Source of the DNA: Cyclobacteriaceae bacterium
GTDB taxonomy: Bacteria > Bacteroidota > Bacteroidia > Cytophagales > Cyclobacteriaceae
Direction: 5' to 3'
DNA: 11,741 bases
Assembly: GCA_019751475.1 (NCBI GenBank)
Contig: JAIENH010000594.1
Span: 1 to 11,741, forward strand
Both the position numbers and the translations under genes were made by a program. Below are positions 1-7,510 of the stretch, piece by piece. Position 1 is the stretch's first letter; each line of letters opens with the position of its first letter. The notes under the pieces are model-generated. The model saw nothing but the letters and a program-made list of their open reading frames with translations, was not told the origin of the DNA and made no database searches.

Positions 1-1
1 A

Positions 2-67
2 CGGATCTCAGAAGGAGTGAGTACAGAGTCGGACCAGACCATGTACAACACCGGCAGAAAGGTATAG
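2..67 (+). CDS. possible C-terminal end of an unidentified protein (partial)
   Basis: An open frame runs from the window edge to a TAG at 65-67 and reads RISEGVSTESDQTMYNTGRKV. It has a balanced, protein-like composition and would be the tail of a rightward gene that begins outside the window. A second frame (1-81) is also open and ends at TGA 79-81, so the choice of frame is a judgement: the second reads as a less protein-like string rich in Arg and Gln. I do not recognise a family from 21 residues. The hairpin at 124-143, about 57 bases after the stop, would suit the end of a transcript here. Confidence 0.3.
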   Translation, partial: RISEGVSTESDQTMYNTGRKV

Positions 68-123
68 AGATAAGGATTTGATTGAAGCAGGGGAGACTGT
101 AGCATGCGAAATGGCGTTTTATG

Positions 124-143
124 TTTCCTATAAAAATAGGAAA
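124..143. terminator. perfect 8-bp hairpin, possible bidirectional terminator
   Basis: TTTCCTAT-AAAA-ATAGGAAA is a perfect inverted repeat with a four-base loop. It lies between the likely end of a rightward gene (67) and the end of the leftward acetyltransferase gene (280), where converging transcripts would need to stop. The stem is A/T-rich and neither side has a clean run of T after it, so termination is an inference from position. The rest of 68-279 holds nothing I can support: the open frames there run on into the antisense of the acetyltransferase and have no family features. Confidence 0.3.
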
Positions 144-279
144 GATTTTGACGGAACGGGAAGAATTTGTGGTGAGCGAATACCCTGCTCGAAAGCTGGT
201 AATCTTACTTCAATTTCCAGAAATCTCCGTGCAGCCCAACTTTTTCGAAAAGGGGCAAAATTACTTGAGTCTGACGTTC

Positions 280-732
280 TTACTTCACCCGTTTCTCAAA
301 ACACACGCTGTTCTCTACACCTGCATATTGGCCAGAGTTTGGAATTATAGCGTATCCGCTTTTTGTATAAAGCGCGATCGCCTCGTGCTGACGCTTGCCG
401 GTCTCCAACACGCACGAGTGGTAGCCAAGTTCTGCCGCCCAGGTTTCCAATTCGGTAAGCACACGCGAGGCTACACCTTTGTTCCTTACTTCAGGAAGCA
501 CATACATGCGTTTCACTTCCATGGCCTCCGGGCTAAATTGTTTGATAGCTCCACAGCCAACGGTTTTGCCACCATCATAAGCCAGTACCACATGCTTTAT
601 TTTGTTAATGGTATTAAACTGCGCGTAGAATGAATGATCGCTACCATCTCTGACAGCGAGGTCTGCATCCAGTTGTGCTACAAGTGATACAAAGTCGGGG
701 TTTTCGGAATTGGTGCGAACTACGCTTATCAT
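280..732 (-). CDS. GNAT family N-acetyltransferase
   Basis: A 150-residue protein with the single-domain GNAT fold, which transfers an acetyl group from acetyl-CoA to an amine. The core acetyl-CoA motif A is clear: strand VKRMYVLP (73-80) followed by the pyrophosphate-binding loop RNKGVA (83-88) and a helix rich in Leu and Glu. Motif B is seen as LETGKRQHEAIALYTKSGY (109-127), where the Tyr near 122 and the SGY turn are usual. The length is typical of a complete GNAT. The substrate cannot be read from the sequence. It begins at an ATG 6 bases after the cyclophilin stop and is probably co-transcribed with it. No good Shine-Dalgarno site is seen, which is common in this phylum. Family assignment is firm, specific function unknown. 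Confidence 0.9.
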   Translation of the reverse strand: MISVVRTNSENPDFVSLVAQLDADLAVRDGSDHSFYAQFNTINKIKHVVLAYDGGKTVGCGAIKQFSPEAMEVKRMYVLPEVRNKGVASRVLTELETWAAELGYHSCVLETGKRQHEAIALYTKSGYAIIPNSGQYAGVENSVCFEKRVK

Positions 733-738
733 CGGGGT

Positions 739-1185
739 TCAAACGCTCTCAACTTCCTTCACCACCACTTTTTCCATTACATCTCCTTGCCTGATTTGGT
801 CAATCACTTCTTCACCTTCGAAGACTTTTCCGAACACGGTATGGTTGCGGTCAAGATGCTTGGTGGTTTGGCGCGTGTGGCAAATGAAAAATTGGGATCC
901 TCCGGTATTGCGACCGGCATGGGCCATAGAGATCACCCCGCGATCGTGGTACTGATTTTCGCCTGTCAATTCGCAGTCAATGGTATAGCCGGGACCACCG
1001 GAACCGCAACCGTCCGGGCAGCCGCCCTGAATCATGAAGTTTGGAATGACCCGGTGAAAGATCAGGCCATCGTAAAAACCCTTTTGGGCCAGGTCAGTAA
1101 AATTCTTGACGGTATTGGGTGCATCCTTTTCAAAAAACTTGATTTTCATAACACCCTTTTTTGTGTGGATTTCCGCTATCTTCAT
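739..1185 (-). CDS. cyclophilin-type peptidyl-prolyl cis-trans isomerase
   Basis: A 148-residue single-domain cyclophilin, which interconverts cis and trans proline peptide bonds during protein folding. The hallmark segment [13 protein letters not shown] carries the catalytic Arg and the Phe-Met-Gln pocket residues; GSGGPGY, GGSQFFI and HTVFGKV follow in the usual order. There is no signal peptide, so it should act in the cytoplasm. At the position of Trp121 of human cyclophilin A the sequence has His (TKHLDRNH), a change common in bacterial members and linked in the family to weak cyclosporin binding. I chose the ATG at 1183-1185 ([11 protein letters not shown]). An in-frame TTG at 1206 would add seven residues (MLQNKKR) with no homology value. 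First gene of a leftward pair with the acetyltransferase. Confidence 0.95.
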   Translation of the reverse strand: MKIAEIHTKKGVMKIKFFEKDAPNTVKNFTDLAQKGFYDGLIFHRVIPNFMIQGGCPDGCGSGGPGYTIDCELTGENQYHDRGVISMAHAGRNTGGSQFFICHTRQTTKHLDRNHTVFGKVFEGEEVIDQIRQGDVMEKVVVKEVESV

Positions 1186-1211
1186 TCGTTTTTTATTTTG
1201 CAGCAAGTTAA

Positions 1212-1469
1212 ATGATAAAGTGCATTAGCCACAAAAAATCCTACCCTTCGCAGGAAATTGCTGAAGATGCACTTATCGAAGCGCATACACACTTTGATTA
1301 TGGTGCGCGATCAGGGCCGGTGAATGTATATCAATGCGATGACTGCGGCCACTATCATCTCACCTCGCAGGGAACCATGAATGCACGACTGGCGCAATTA
1401 ATAAAAGAGGGTACCTTGCAGCGACAAAAAGAAGCCCAGTATTGGGCGAGTAAATTGAAACGAAAATAA
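1212..1469 (+). CDS. small Cys/His-rich zinc-ribbon-like protein, function unknown
   Basis: An 85-residue soluble protein with a likely metal site: Cys4-x2-His7 near the N-terminus and Cys42-x2-Cys45 with His47 and His49 ([13 protein letters not shown]), separated by a helix-like stretch ([16 protein letters not shown]). The tail (60-85) is basic and helical. I recall similar short proteins with the pattern 'VYxCxxCGxYHLTS' as conserved unknowns in Bacteroidota; that is from memory and not from a search. Zinc binding is inferred from residue spacing only. The start is an ATG only 26 bases from the divergent cyclophilin ATG, so its promoter must overlap that gene. The SemiSWEET gene begins 10 bases after its stop, so they are probably co-transcribed. 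Confidence 0.8.
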   Translation: MIKCISHKKSYPSQEIAEDALIEAHTHFDYGARSGPVNVYQCDDCGHYHLTSQGTMNARLAQLIKEGTLQRQKEAQYWASKLKRK

Positions 1470-1479
1470 TCACAACAGC

Positions 1480-1740
1480 ATGAACTGGATAGAATGGGTT
1501 GGCCACTTTGGCGCATTTTTAACGAGCATCACATTTATTCCCCAGGTATATAAGGTCTGGCAGACACGCAGTGCTACAGATTTGAGTCTTACCATGCTCT
1601 TTATTGTGGTGACGAGCACAGTAGTGTGGCTAACCTACGGCATCGCGCTGATGCTGTGGCCAGTGATTGTAGCCAATAGCATTATCGGTATTCTCAGCGT
1701 ATTGCTCATCTACTTCAAACTCACCTTTACGAAGAAGTAA
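1480..1740 (+). CDS. SemiSWEET family sugar transporter (MtN3/PQ-loop)
   Basis: An 86-residue membrane protein with three hydrophobic segments (about residues 5-23, 38-55 and 60-80), the size and layout of bacterial SemiSWEETs, which work as dimers to move sugars across the inner membrane. The diagnostic PQ motif is present as [18 protein letters not shown] in and after the first helix, where the Pro acts as a hinge. An Asn in the third helix (VANSIIG) fits the conserved Asn that contacts substrate in the pocket. The gene ends with TAA followed by two bases and then the PurT ATG, so translation of the two is likely coupled. The pairing with a purine gene has no obvious biochemical reason; it may only be shared transcription. 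Confidence 0.92.
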   Translation: MNWIEWVGHFGAFLTSITFIPQVYKVWQTRSATDLSLTMLFIVVTSTVVWLTYGIALMLWPVIVANSIIGILSVLLIYFKLTFTKK

Positions 1741-1742
1741 CC

Positions 1743-2942
1743 ATGGCGAGTATTCAATCAAAACGGACTATTGGCACACCGTTAACGACAGGTGCAACAA
1801 AAGTAATGATGCTGGGCAGCGGTGAGTTGGGCAAAGAGGTGGTGATCGAATTTCAGCGGTACGGTGTTGAAGTCATCGCTGTTGATCGTTACGCGCACGC
1901 TCCGGCTATGCAGGTGGCTCATCGCAGTCACGTTATCTCTATGTTGGATGGGGCAGCCCTACGAGAGTTGGTTTATCAGGAGAAACCTGATTTTATCGTA
2001 CCGGAAGTAGAGGCCATAGCTACCGATACGTTGGTGCAGCTGGAGAAGGAAGGTTTCAACGTAATTCCCACGGCCCTTGCAGCAAAACTTACCATGAATC
2101 GCGAAGGTATCCGCACGCTAGCCGCAGAGAAGCTTAAGTTGAAAACATCACCATACAAATTTGCATCCACCAAAGAGGAGTTTGCATCAGCGATCAAACT
2201 CATTGGAATGCCCTGCGTGGTGAAGCCTATCATGAGTTCATCTGGAAAGGGGCAGAGTGTTGTCAAGAAGCAAGAAGACATTGACACCGCCTGGACGTAT
2301 GCGCAGGAAGGAGCGCGTGGCGGCAGCGGTAAAGTTATCGTGGAGGGTTTTATCGAATATGATTTTGAAATCACCCTGCTCACCATTCGCCATAAAGATG
2401 GAGTCTCATTTTGCGAACCTATTGGCCACCGACAAGAACATGGCGACTACCAGGAGTCCTGGCAACCACACCCCATGACACCGGCAGCCTTGAAGGAATC
2501 GCAAAACATTGCACGGGCGGTGGTGAATGAGTTGGGCGGCACAGGCATTTTTGGTGTTGAATTTTTCGTGAAAGGAGATGCCGTCTATTTCAGTGAACTT
2601 TCACCCAGGCCACATGATACAGGCATGGTTACAATGATCTCGCAGGACTTGTCGGAGTTCGCCTTGCACGTGCGCGCCATTCTTGGATTGCCCATTCCGG
2701 TCATCCGCCAGGTTGGCCCATCTGCTTCCAGTGTGATACTCGTCAAAGGGCATTCGAAAAATGTATCTTTTTCGGGATTAGAAGATGCGCTGAATGAACC
2801 AGATACGCAATTGCGACTGTTTGGCAAACCAGAGGTAATGGGTGAGCGCAGGATGGGTGTGTGTCTTGCTCGTGGGCAGTCGATTGAGGAAGCCCGCAGA
2901 AAAGCAAACCAGGCAGCTCGCCAGGTGCAGGCACATCTTTGA
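1743..2942 (+). CDS. purT: formate-dependent phosphoribosylglycinamide formyltransferase PurT
   Basis: A 399-residue ATP-grasp enzyme close to the usual PurT length (about 390). It makes formyl-GAR from GAR, formate and ATP in the third step of purine synthesis, replacing the folate-dependent PurN. Seen in order: the N-terminal nucleotide-fold loop [10 protein letters not shown] (23-32), PEVEAIATD (87-95) with the substrate-binding Glu, the ATP-grasp loop [12 protein letters not shown] (161-172), [14 protein letters not shown] (200-213), and the metal/phosphate segment [14 protein letters not shown] (285-298). The family more often has [16 protein letters not shown] residues there; here the Asn is Ser. 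The C-terminal domain (about 320-399) is complete. The ATG lies two bases after the SemiSWEET stop. About 12 residues precede the conserved region, which is usual. Confidence 0.95.
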   Translation: MASIQSKRTIGTPLTTGATKVMMLGSGELGKEVVIEFQRYGVEVIAVDRYAHAPAMQVAHRSHVISMLDGAALRELVYQEKPDFIVPEVEAIATDTLVQLEKEGFNVIPTALAAKLTMNREGIRTLAAEKLKLKTSPYKFASTKEEFASAIKLIGMPCVVKPIMSSSGKGQSVVKKQEDIDTAWTYAQEGARGGSGKVIVEGFIEYDFEITLLTIRHKDGVSFCEPIGHRQEHGDYQESWQPHPMTPAALKESQNIARAVVNELGGTGIFGVEFFVKGDAVYFSELSPRPHDTGMVTMISQDLSEFALHVRAILGLPIPVIRQVGPSASSVILVKGHSKNVSFSGLEDALNEPDTQLRLFGKPEVMGERRMGVCLARGQSIEEARRKANQAARQVQAHL

Positions 2943-2987
2943 ATTGATCCCCGGATAATTCCATTAGCCTTCTTAAAAAACTTTGAA

Positions 2988-2995
2988 TACTTTTC
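2988..2995 (+). promoter_or_regulatory. weak candidate -7 element upstream of the acylase gene
   Basis: TACTTTTC differs from the Bacteroidota -7 consensus TAnnTTTG by one base, and an AGGAG lies at 2996-3000, 12 bases before the acylase ATG. I see no convincing TTTG -33 element at the right distance, so the acylase block may simply be read through from purT across the 70-base gap. A short inverted repeat GAGTT-ATAA-AACTC also covers the leader just before the ATG. Confidence 0.22.
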
Positions 2996-3012
2996 AGGAG
3001 TTATAAAACTCT

Positions 3013-5196
3013 ATGAATCGTATTCTTATCATGTGGTTGTTGCCGTTGGCTGGCTTGGCGCAATCATTTTCAGCCGATGAAATCTCGCGCTGGCAACAGC
3101 AAGCTCGCCAGGTTACCATCACACGCGACACATGGGGAATTCCTCACATATCAGGCAAGACCGATGCCGATGCTGTATTTGGTATGTTGTATGCGCAGTG
3201 CGAAGCGGATTTTCCTCGCATTGAGCGAAATTACCTGACGGCCACTGCGCGTCTCGCAGAGGCAGAAGGAGAGAACTTTATCTACAACGATCTGCGGATG
3301 CGCCTTTTCATGGACACGACTAAGGCCATCACCGTGTATAAGACGGCCCCGGAGTGGTTGCAGAAAATTTGTAACGCTTTCGCGGATGGAATTAATTTCT
3401 ATCTCTACACACATCCGGAGACAAAACCAAAATTGATAAAGCGCTTTCAGCCGTGGATGCCATTTCTGTTCAGTGAAGGTAGTATCGGGGGTGATATTGA
3501 GTCGGTATCACTGACCGAGCTCAAAGAATTTTACGGCAAACTACCGATTGCGATCAAACAAGAAGCAAGTGACGATGGTATGGGAATGCCTGAACCCAAA
3601 GGCTCAAATGGTTTTGCGATTGCACCGTCCAAAAGTGCCAGCGGCAATCCGCTGCTATTGATTAATCCTCATACCTCATTTTATTTCCGTTGCGAATTGC
3701 AGATGAGCAGCGATGAAGGACTTAATGCCTATGGTGCCTCTACGTGGGGTCAGTTTTTCATTTATCAGGGCTTTAACGAACACTGTGGTTGGATGCATAC
3801 CACCACGGGTGCCGATGCAGTGGATGAATATGCGGAGACCATTGTCAAGAAAGGAGCAAAAGCCTTTTACAAATATGGAAAGGAGTTGAAGCCGTTGCTA
3901 CCAGAAAAGGTAAGCATCGCTTATAAAACTGCATCAGGATTAAGCCGAAGAGAGTTTCAAGTGTATCGCACGATACACGGCCCTGTTATTGCCCAACGAG
4001 GCGACAAATGGATAAGCATTAAGATGATGCAAGAGCCGCTCAAGGCGCTTACGCAATCCTACATGCGCACCAAGGCCAGGACATTCGATGATTTCAAAAA
4101 GACGATGGATTTGCGTACCAATTCGTCCAACAATACAGTTTATGCCGATGATCAGGGTAACATCGCATACTGGCACGGCAATTTTATTCCTGTACGCGAT
4201 TCAAAATTTGATTCCAGCATTCCGCTTGACGGCAGCAACCCGGCAACGGAATGGAAGGGTTTGCACACCGTAGATGAATCGGTACATATTTATAATCCCG
4301 GAAACGGATGGATCCAAAACTGTAACTCTACGCCATTCACCGCTGCGTCATCGAGCAGCCCGGATAAAAGTGCCTATCCTGTTTACATGGCTCCCGATGC
4401 CGAGAACGCGAGAGGCATTCATGCCGTGCGCGTCTTGAAAGACGAAAAGGATTTTACCATTGATAAATTGATCACGGTAGCACACGATTCTTATTTGCCT
4501 GGTTTTGAGAAATTGTTGCCTGCACTTATCAAAGCATATGATGATGTCGCGGCAGCGAATGATACACTTCGCACAAAATATGCAGGTCCTATTGAACTCT
4601 TGCGCAACTGGGATTTGCGTTTCGGAGTATCATCAGTGCCCACAACACTTGCTATCTTTTGGGCGCAGCGATTGCGGCAAGATGTCAGTGCAAAAATACC
4701 GTCTCGGTTAGATCAGCTTGCTACCATCGACTTCCTTGAGACACAAACATCCAATAGAGAAAAGACCAAAGCCCTGGCGGGAATGGTGGCCGAACTCACC
4801 CGCGACTTTGGTTCGTGGAAGCAACCCTGGGGAGGCATCAATCGCTTTCAGCGCTTGACAGGAAAAATTGAATCAATATTTGACGATACGAAGCCCAGTA
4901 TTGCTGTACCCTTCACATCTTCTTATTGGGGATCGCTGGCAGCGTATGGTAGTCGGAGATTTGAAGGAACGAAAAAGATGTATGGTTATGTCGGCAATAG
5001 TTTTGTGGCGGCCGTAGAGTTTGGAAAGAAAGTAAAAGCAAAAGCCGTGGTAACGGGTGGCAGCAGTAGTGATCCTGCATCTCCTCACTTCAATGATCAA
5101 ACAATATTATACTGCCAGGGAATTTTTAAAGACGTATGGTTTTATAAGGAAGACTATCTGCGTCATGTGGAGCGGCAATATCATCCCGGGGAGTAG
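3013..5196 (+). CDS. secreted penicillin acylase family Ntn-hydrolase (penicillin amidase / AHL acylase type)
   Basis: A 727-residue precursor of the penicillin amidase (S45) family, which hydrolyses amide bonds of acylated molecules such as beta-lactams, acyl-homoserine lactones or lipopeptides. Residues 1-18 form a signal peptide (ends PLAGLAQS), so it acts in the periplasm or outside. The alpha-chain region begins with VTITRDTWGIPHISGKTDADAVFG (34-57), typical of the family. Autocleavage should occur before Ser198 in KGSNGFAIAPSKSASG, making Ser198 the N-terminal nucleophile. INPH puts His at beta-23, as in AHL and cephalosporin acylases, where penicillin G acylase has Gln. GFNEHCGWMHTT (253-264) and NNTVYADDQGNIAY (373-386, with the oxyanion Asn likely 374) complete the core. 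Substrate cannot be settled from sequence. The methyltransferase gene starts two bases after its stop. Confidence 0.92.
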   Translation: MNRILIMWLLPLAGLAQSFSADEISRWQQQARQVTITRDTWGIPHISGKTDADAVFGMLYAQCEADFPRIERNYLTATARLAEAEGENFIYNDLRMRLFMDTTKAITVYKTAPEWLQKICNAFADGINFYLYTHPETKPKLIKRFQPWMPFLFSEGSIGGDIESVSLTELKEFYGKLPIAIKQEASDDGMGMPEPKGSNGFAIAPSKSASGNPLLLINPHTSFYFRCELQMSSDEGLNAYGASTWGQFFIYQGFNEHCGWMHTTTGADAVDEYAETIVKKGAKAFYKYGKELKPLLPEKVSIAYKTASGLSRREFQVYRTIHGPVIAQRGDKWISIKMMQEPLKALTQSYMRTKARTFDDFKKTMDLRTNSSNNTVYADDQGNIAYWHGNFIPVRDSKFDSSIPLDGSNPATEWKGLHTVDESVHIYNPGNGWIQNCNSTPFTAASSSSPDKSAYPVYMAPDAENARGIHAVRVLKDEKDFTIDKLITVAHDSYLPGFEKLLPALIKAYDDVAAANDTLRTKYAGPIELLRNWDLRFGVSSVPTTLAIFWAQRLRQDVSAKIPSRLDQLATIDFLETQTSNREKTKALAGMVAELTRDFGSWKQPWGGINRFQRLTGKIESIFDDTKPSIAVPFTSSYWGSLAAYGSRRFEGTKKMYGYVGNSFVAAVEFGKKVKAKAVVTGGSSSDPASPHFNDQTILYCQGIFKDVWFYKEDYLRHVERQYHPGE

Positions 5197-5198
5197 CC

Positions 5199-5948
5199 AT
5201 GGATCAGAAAAAACACTGGAACAAAATTGCTCCCGACTACGAAGATCAGATTTTTGATGTCTTTCAGAGTGATAAGAATAAGGTATTAAAAAAATACTTT
5301 TCTAAACATGCCAATCCGGCTCATCAAGCCATTGATTTTGGCTGTGGCACAGGTAAAGCATTTCCTTATCTGTCACCTGCCTTTAAGGAAGTGCTCGCCC
5401 TTGACATTTCCAGTGAATGCCTGAAGCAGGCGAGGGGCAGAGGGTTTTCAAACATTCGCTATAAGCAAGCCGATCTCAGTCGAAAAGGTATTCGCATTCC
5501 GCCTGCAGATTTTTTGTTTTGCTGCAATGTGATCATGCTGCCGGAGATTGATCGCGACCTCGAGATGTTCAGAAATATTGCACGTTCGTTGCGACCCGGT
5601 GGTAACACGATGATTGTTGTTCCTTCACTTGAGTCCGTATTGTTTTCTTCCTGGCGAATGATGGATTGGTACGGAAGAGAGGGTGTACGCACTGAAAAGA
5701 TACCGGCTCATGAACTTGCGTACTTCAAAGCCGACAAGCGCAGTATTATACAAGGCATAATTCACATTGATGGTGTGCCGACCAAGCATTATTCCGAACA
5801 AGAACTATACGTGATTACCGATAGGGTAGGACTCACTATCACTGCACTGGAGCGCATTGAATATGATTGGAACACGGAATTTGATTCTCCGCCATCCTGG
5901 ATGAAAGCGCCTTATCCTTGGGATTGGATGATTGAGTGCCGTAAATAA
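5199..5948 (+). CDS. class I SAM-dependent methyltransferase
   Basis: A 249-residue cytoplasmic protein with a Rossmann-type methyltransferase domain that uses S-adenosylmethionine. Motif I is AIDFGCGTGKAFPYL (44-58), the acidic end of strand 2 is VLALDIS (65-71), KQADLS (near 90) gives the adenine-contacting Asp, and FLFCCNVIMLPEI plus SLRPGG mark strand 4 and the loop before strand 5. The N-terminus (HWNKIAPDYEDQIF) resembles UbiE/Methyltransf_11-type enzymes acting on small molecules or lipids. The C-terminal 90 residues (aromatic, WNTEFDSPPSWMKAPYPWDWM) are outside the core and probably shape the acceptor site. Acceptor unknown. The ATG is two bases after the acylase stop, so the two are probably translated together. 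Confidence 0.9.
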   Translation: MDQKKHWNKIAPDYEDQIFDVFQSDKNKVLKKYFSKHANPAHQAIDFGCGTGKAFPYLSPAFKEVLALDISSECLKQARGRGFSNIRYKQADLSRKGIRIPPADFLFCCNVIMLPEIDRDLEMFRNIARSLRPGGNTMIVVPSLESVLFSSWRMMDWYGREGVRTEKIPAHELAYFKADKRSIIQGIIHIDGVPTKHYSEQELYVITDRVGLTITALERIEYDWNTEFDSPPSWMKAPYPWDWMIECRK

Positions 5949-5983
5949 TTTTGACTTACCAAATTGTACAACTTCCACCTCGC

Positions 5984-6940
5984 ATGACGCTAGACAAACT
6001 CTTAGGCATTGACTACCCGGTGATCGTAGCACCCATGTTTCTCATCTCCAATACCAAGATGGTGAAGGCTGCTTTGGCTAATGGTGTGACGGTAGCATTC
6101 CCTGCATTGAACTATCGCACCGACCAGGAGTTGCGTGCCGCCATACAAGAGATCAAAGCAGCATCCAATAAACCTTTCGGAGTAAACCTGATCGTCAACA
6201 AGTCAAATCCCAAGTACAAGCCACAACTCAAAACATTGTTGGAGTTAAAAGTTGATTACATCATCACTTCGCTTGGTAGTCCGCGGGAAGTAATCGAACA
6301 ATGTAAGCCACTGGGTATAAAAGTTTTTTGTGATGTTGTTGATTTAAAATATGCCAAGGTGGTAGAGGCGCTTGGTGCGGATGCCGTGATTGCCGTCAAC
6401 AATCGTGCAGGTGGTCATGCCGGTAACATTTCTCCACAAGAACTCATCCGTCAACTAACGGAGAATTGCAGCCTTCCTGTGATTTCAGCCGGGGGCATTG
6501 GTAAGGGGGAACAATTAAAAGAAGTGATGGACTGGGGTGCTGCCGGTGCCTCCATAGGTACCATTTTCATTGCATGCGAAGAAGCAGACATTACGCCTGA
6601 GTACAAGCAAGCCATGATTGACTACGGTGAGAAAGACATTGTGCGCACCACTAAACTGTCGGGCTCAGCACTCACGGTAATCAATACACCGTATGTGCAT
6701 CAATTGGGTACCAAAGCCAACCTGCTGGAGTGGATACTGAATAACAACAAGACATTGAAGAAGTATGCCAAGATGATTATAGCCCTTCGCGGAATGAAAG
6801 CGGTGGAGAAGGCCGCCTTTGGTGCTACCTACAAAACGGTGTGGTGCGCAGGGCCAGCTATCGAATATGTTAACTCCATTAGACCTATGGCTGATATTGT
6901 GAAGACATTGACGGATGAATATGAAGCAGCTTTGGTTTAA
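5984..6940 (+). CDS. nitronate monooxygenase / 2-nitropropane dioxygenase family FMN protein
   Basis: A 318-residue TIM-barrel flavoprotein of the nitronate monooxygenase family, which oxidises alkyl nitronates using FMN and oxygen; related members include enoyl-ACP reductase FabK. Seen in order from the chosen ATG: LLGIDYPVIVAPMF (6-19) at the first strand, FGVNLIVNKSN (65-75), ITSLGSP (94-100), the NNRAGGHAGN segment (139-148) with the likely catalytic His145, and the phosphate-binding ISAGGIGKG (168-176) and GAAGASIGT (185-193). The true physiological substrate is rarely known in this family. I prefer ATG 5984 because homology begins at once (MTLDKLLGIDYP). A TTG at 5951, two bases after the methyltransferase stop, would add eleven residues and repeats the tight spacing of the other genes here. 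Confidence 0.88.
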   Translation: MTLDKLLGIDYPVIVAPMFLISNTKMVKAALANGVTVAFPALNYRTDQELRAAIQEIKAASNKPFGVNLIVNKSNPKYKPQLKTLLELKVDYIITSLGSPREVIEQCKPLGIKVFCDVVDLKYAKVVEALGADAVIAVNNRAGGHAGNISPQELIRQLTENCSLPVISAGGIGKGEQLKEVMDWGAAGASIGTIFIACEEADITPEYKQAMIDYGEKDIVRTTKLSGSALTVINTPYVHQLGTKANLLEWILNNNKTLKKYAKMIIALRGMKAVEKAAFGATYKTVWCAGPAIEYVNSIRPMADIVKTLTDEYEAALV

Positions 6941-6944
6941 CATA

Positions 6945-7111
6945 GGGAAATCTTTTTAATAAAATAGCAACTGCGTAGGAGTGTTGCATTAATAGCCGCG
7001 GGCTTCAGCCCGCGGTAAAATGGTGAGCATTTAATCGTGCCAAGCAGAAAGTTGTTAAAGAGGTAAGTTATTATGGCACGAAAAGCAGAAGTATGTTTAA
7101 AGGCGATTTCC
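6945..7111. repeat. MITE/REP-like element, copy 1
   Basis: About 167 bases lying 4 bases after the flavoprotein stop codon. It matches 11278-11460 in the same orientation, including a 62-base identical run (6989-7050 and 11333-11394). The ends form an imperfect inverted repeat: GGAAATC at 6946-6952 against GATTTCC at 7105-7111; the longer right arm is TTTAAAGGCGATTTCC. Inside are a degenerate palindrome ACTGCGTAGGAGT (6970-6982), a strong hairpin (6996-7015) and the arms TCGTGCC (7035-7041) and GGCACGA (7075-7081). It codes for no evident protein. I see no clear target-site duplication. It is more degraded than copy 2 at its left end. Confidence 0.8.
6996..7015. repeat. strong GC-rich hairpin core of repeat copy 1
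   Basis: CCGCGGGC-TTCA-GCCCGCGG, a perfect 8-bp stem with a four-base loop. As RNA it would be very stable and, sitting 55 bases after the flavoprotein stop, could protect or end that transcript; but no T run follows (TAAAAT), so intrinsic termination is uncertain. This kind of GC-rich hairpin with a TTCA loop resembles REP-type palindromes that I recall from other Bacteroidota genomes. Confidence 0.75.
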
Positions 7112-7133
7112 TTGTGGTATAACCGATAGCACA

Positions 7134-7163
7134 TTGATTCAACTATTAGTTTCGTTAATTTTG
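7134..7163 (+). promoter_or_regulatory. Bacteroidota-type promoter for the DUF433 gene
   Basis: TAATTTTG (7156-7163) matches the -7 consensus TAnnTTTG exactly, and TTG at 7134-7136 (ATTG) serves as the -33 element with 19 bases between them, the expected spacing. Transcription would start near 7168-7171, leaving a leader of only about 8-10 bases before the ATG at 7178. The promoter lies just outside repeat copy 1 (ends 7111). Confidence 0.6.
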
Positions 7164-7177
7164 TATTGAACTAGAGA

Positions 7178-7408
7178 ATGAAGAAAGAACAGATCATCAC
7201 GATTGATCCTGAAATATTAGGAGGCACACCTGTCTTTACTGGAACTCGCGTACCCATTAAAAATCTTTTCGATTATATCGAAACGGGAGAGTCCATTGAT
7301 TTTTTTCTGGAAGACTTTGAGGGTGTAAGCAGAGAGCAGGTTATTAAGCTCCTGGAAATGTCAAAAACACTCATAGAATCTTCATCAACAATTCTTACCG
7401 AACCATAA
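7178..7408 (+). CDS. DUF433 family protein, orphan antitoxin-like
   Basis: A 76-residue protein of the DUF433 family. It shows the whole signature: IDPEILGGTPVFTGTRVPI (9-27), then the helix-turn-helix-like part NLFDYIETGESIDFFLEDFEGVSREQVIKLLE (29-60). DUF433 proteins usually act as DNA-binding antitoxins paired with a PIN-like DUF5615 toxin encoded just downstream with a short overlap. Here no toxin frame follows: 7409-7510 has stops in all rightward frames and the next gene is a long secreted protein. So this is a solitary copy, either a remnant of a toxin-antitoxin pair, a regulator acting elsewhere, or protection against a toxin coded at another locus. Family call firm; role uncertain. 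Confidence 0.85.
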   Translation: MKKEQIITIDPEILGGTPVFTGTRVPIKNLFDYIETGESIDFFLEDFEGVSREQVIKLLEMSKTLIESSSTILTEP

Positions 7409-7475
7409 CCTAGTTGAATTGATCTCCTGACAGGTCATCTCTCAAAATTCACTTTTTTTAATGTAGGGATTCCGC

Positions 7476-7483
7476 TATCCTTG
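7476..7483 (+). promoter_or_regulatory. candidate -7 element for the Asp-box protein gene
   Basis: TATCCTTG matches TAnnTTTG at all but one position and lies 28 bases before the chosen ATG (7511), a sensible leader length. The -33 region is only a run of T (7453-7459), with no clear TTTG, at about 17-19 bases spacing. It would let the secreted-protein pair be transcribed apart from the DUF433 gene. Confidence 0.38.
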
Positions 7484-7510
7484 CTATTCACCAACCAAAC
7501 TCACCGAAAA

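Noticed and set aside
121..633. 170-residue rightward ORF
   Set aside because: Most of it is antisense to the clear GNAT gene, and its product is rich in Phe, His and Arg with no family features.
1976..2386. 136-residue leftward ORF inside purT
   Set aside because: It is antisense to a well-supported PurT, with Ser-rich shadow composition.
7074..7131. Small frames beginning ATGGCACGAAAA in both repeat copies (MARK...)
   Set aside because: The two copies differ by one A and so diverge in frame after a few residues (MARKAEV... and MARKSRS...), and the ATG sits in an inverted arm; they look like chance frames.
7425..7440. Short inverted repeat around CCTGACAGG after the DUF433 gene
   Set aside because: The stem is only four bases and no T run follows closely, too weak to call a terminator or operator.
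7481..7510. TTG start extending the Asp-box protein by ten residues
   Set aside because: The TTG overlaps the candidate -7 element, and the ATG at 7511 gives a better signal peptide.
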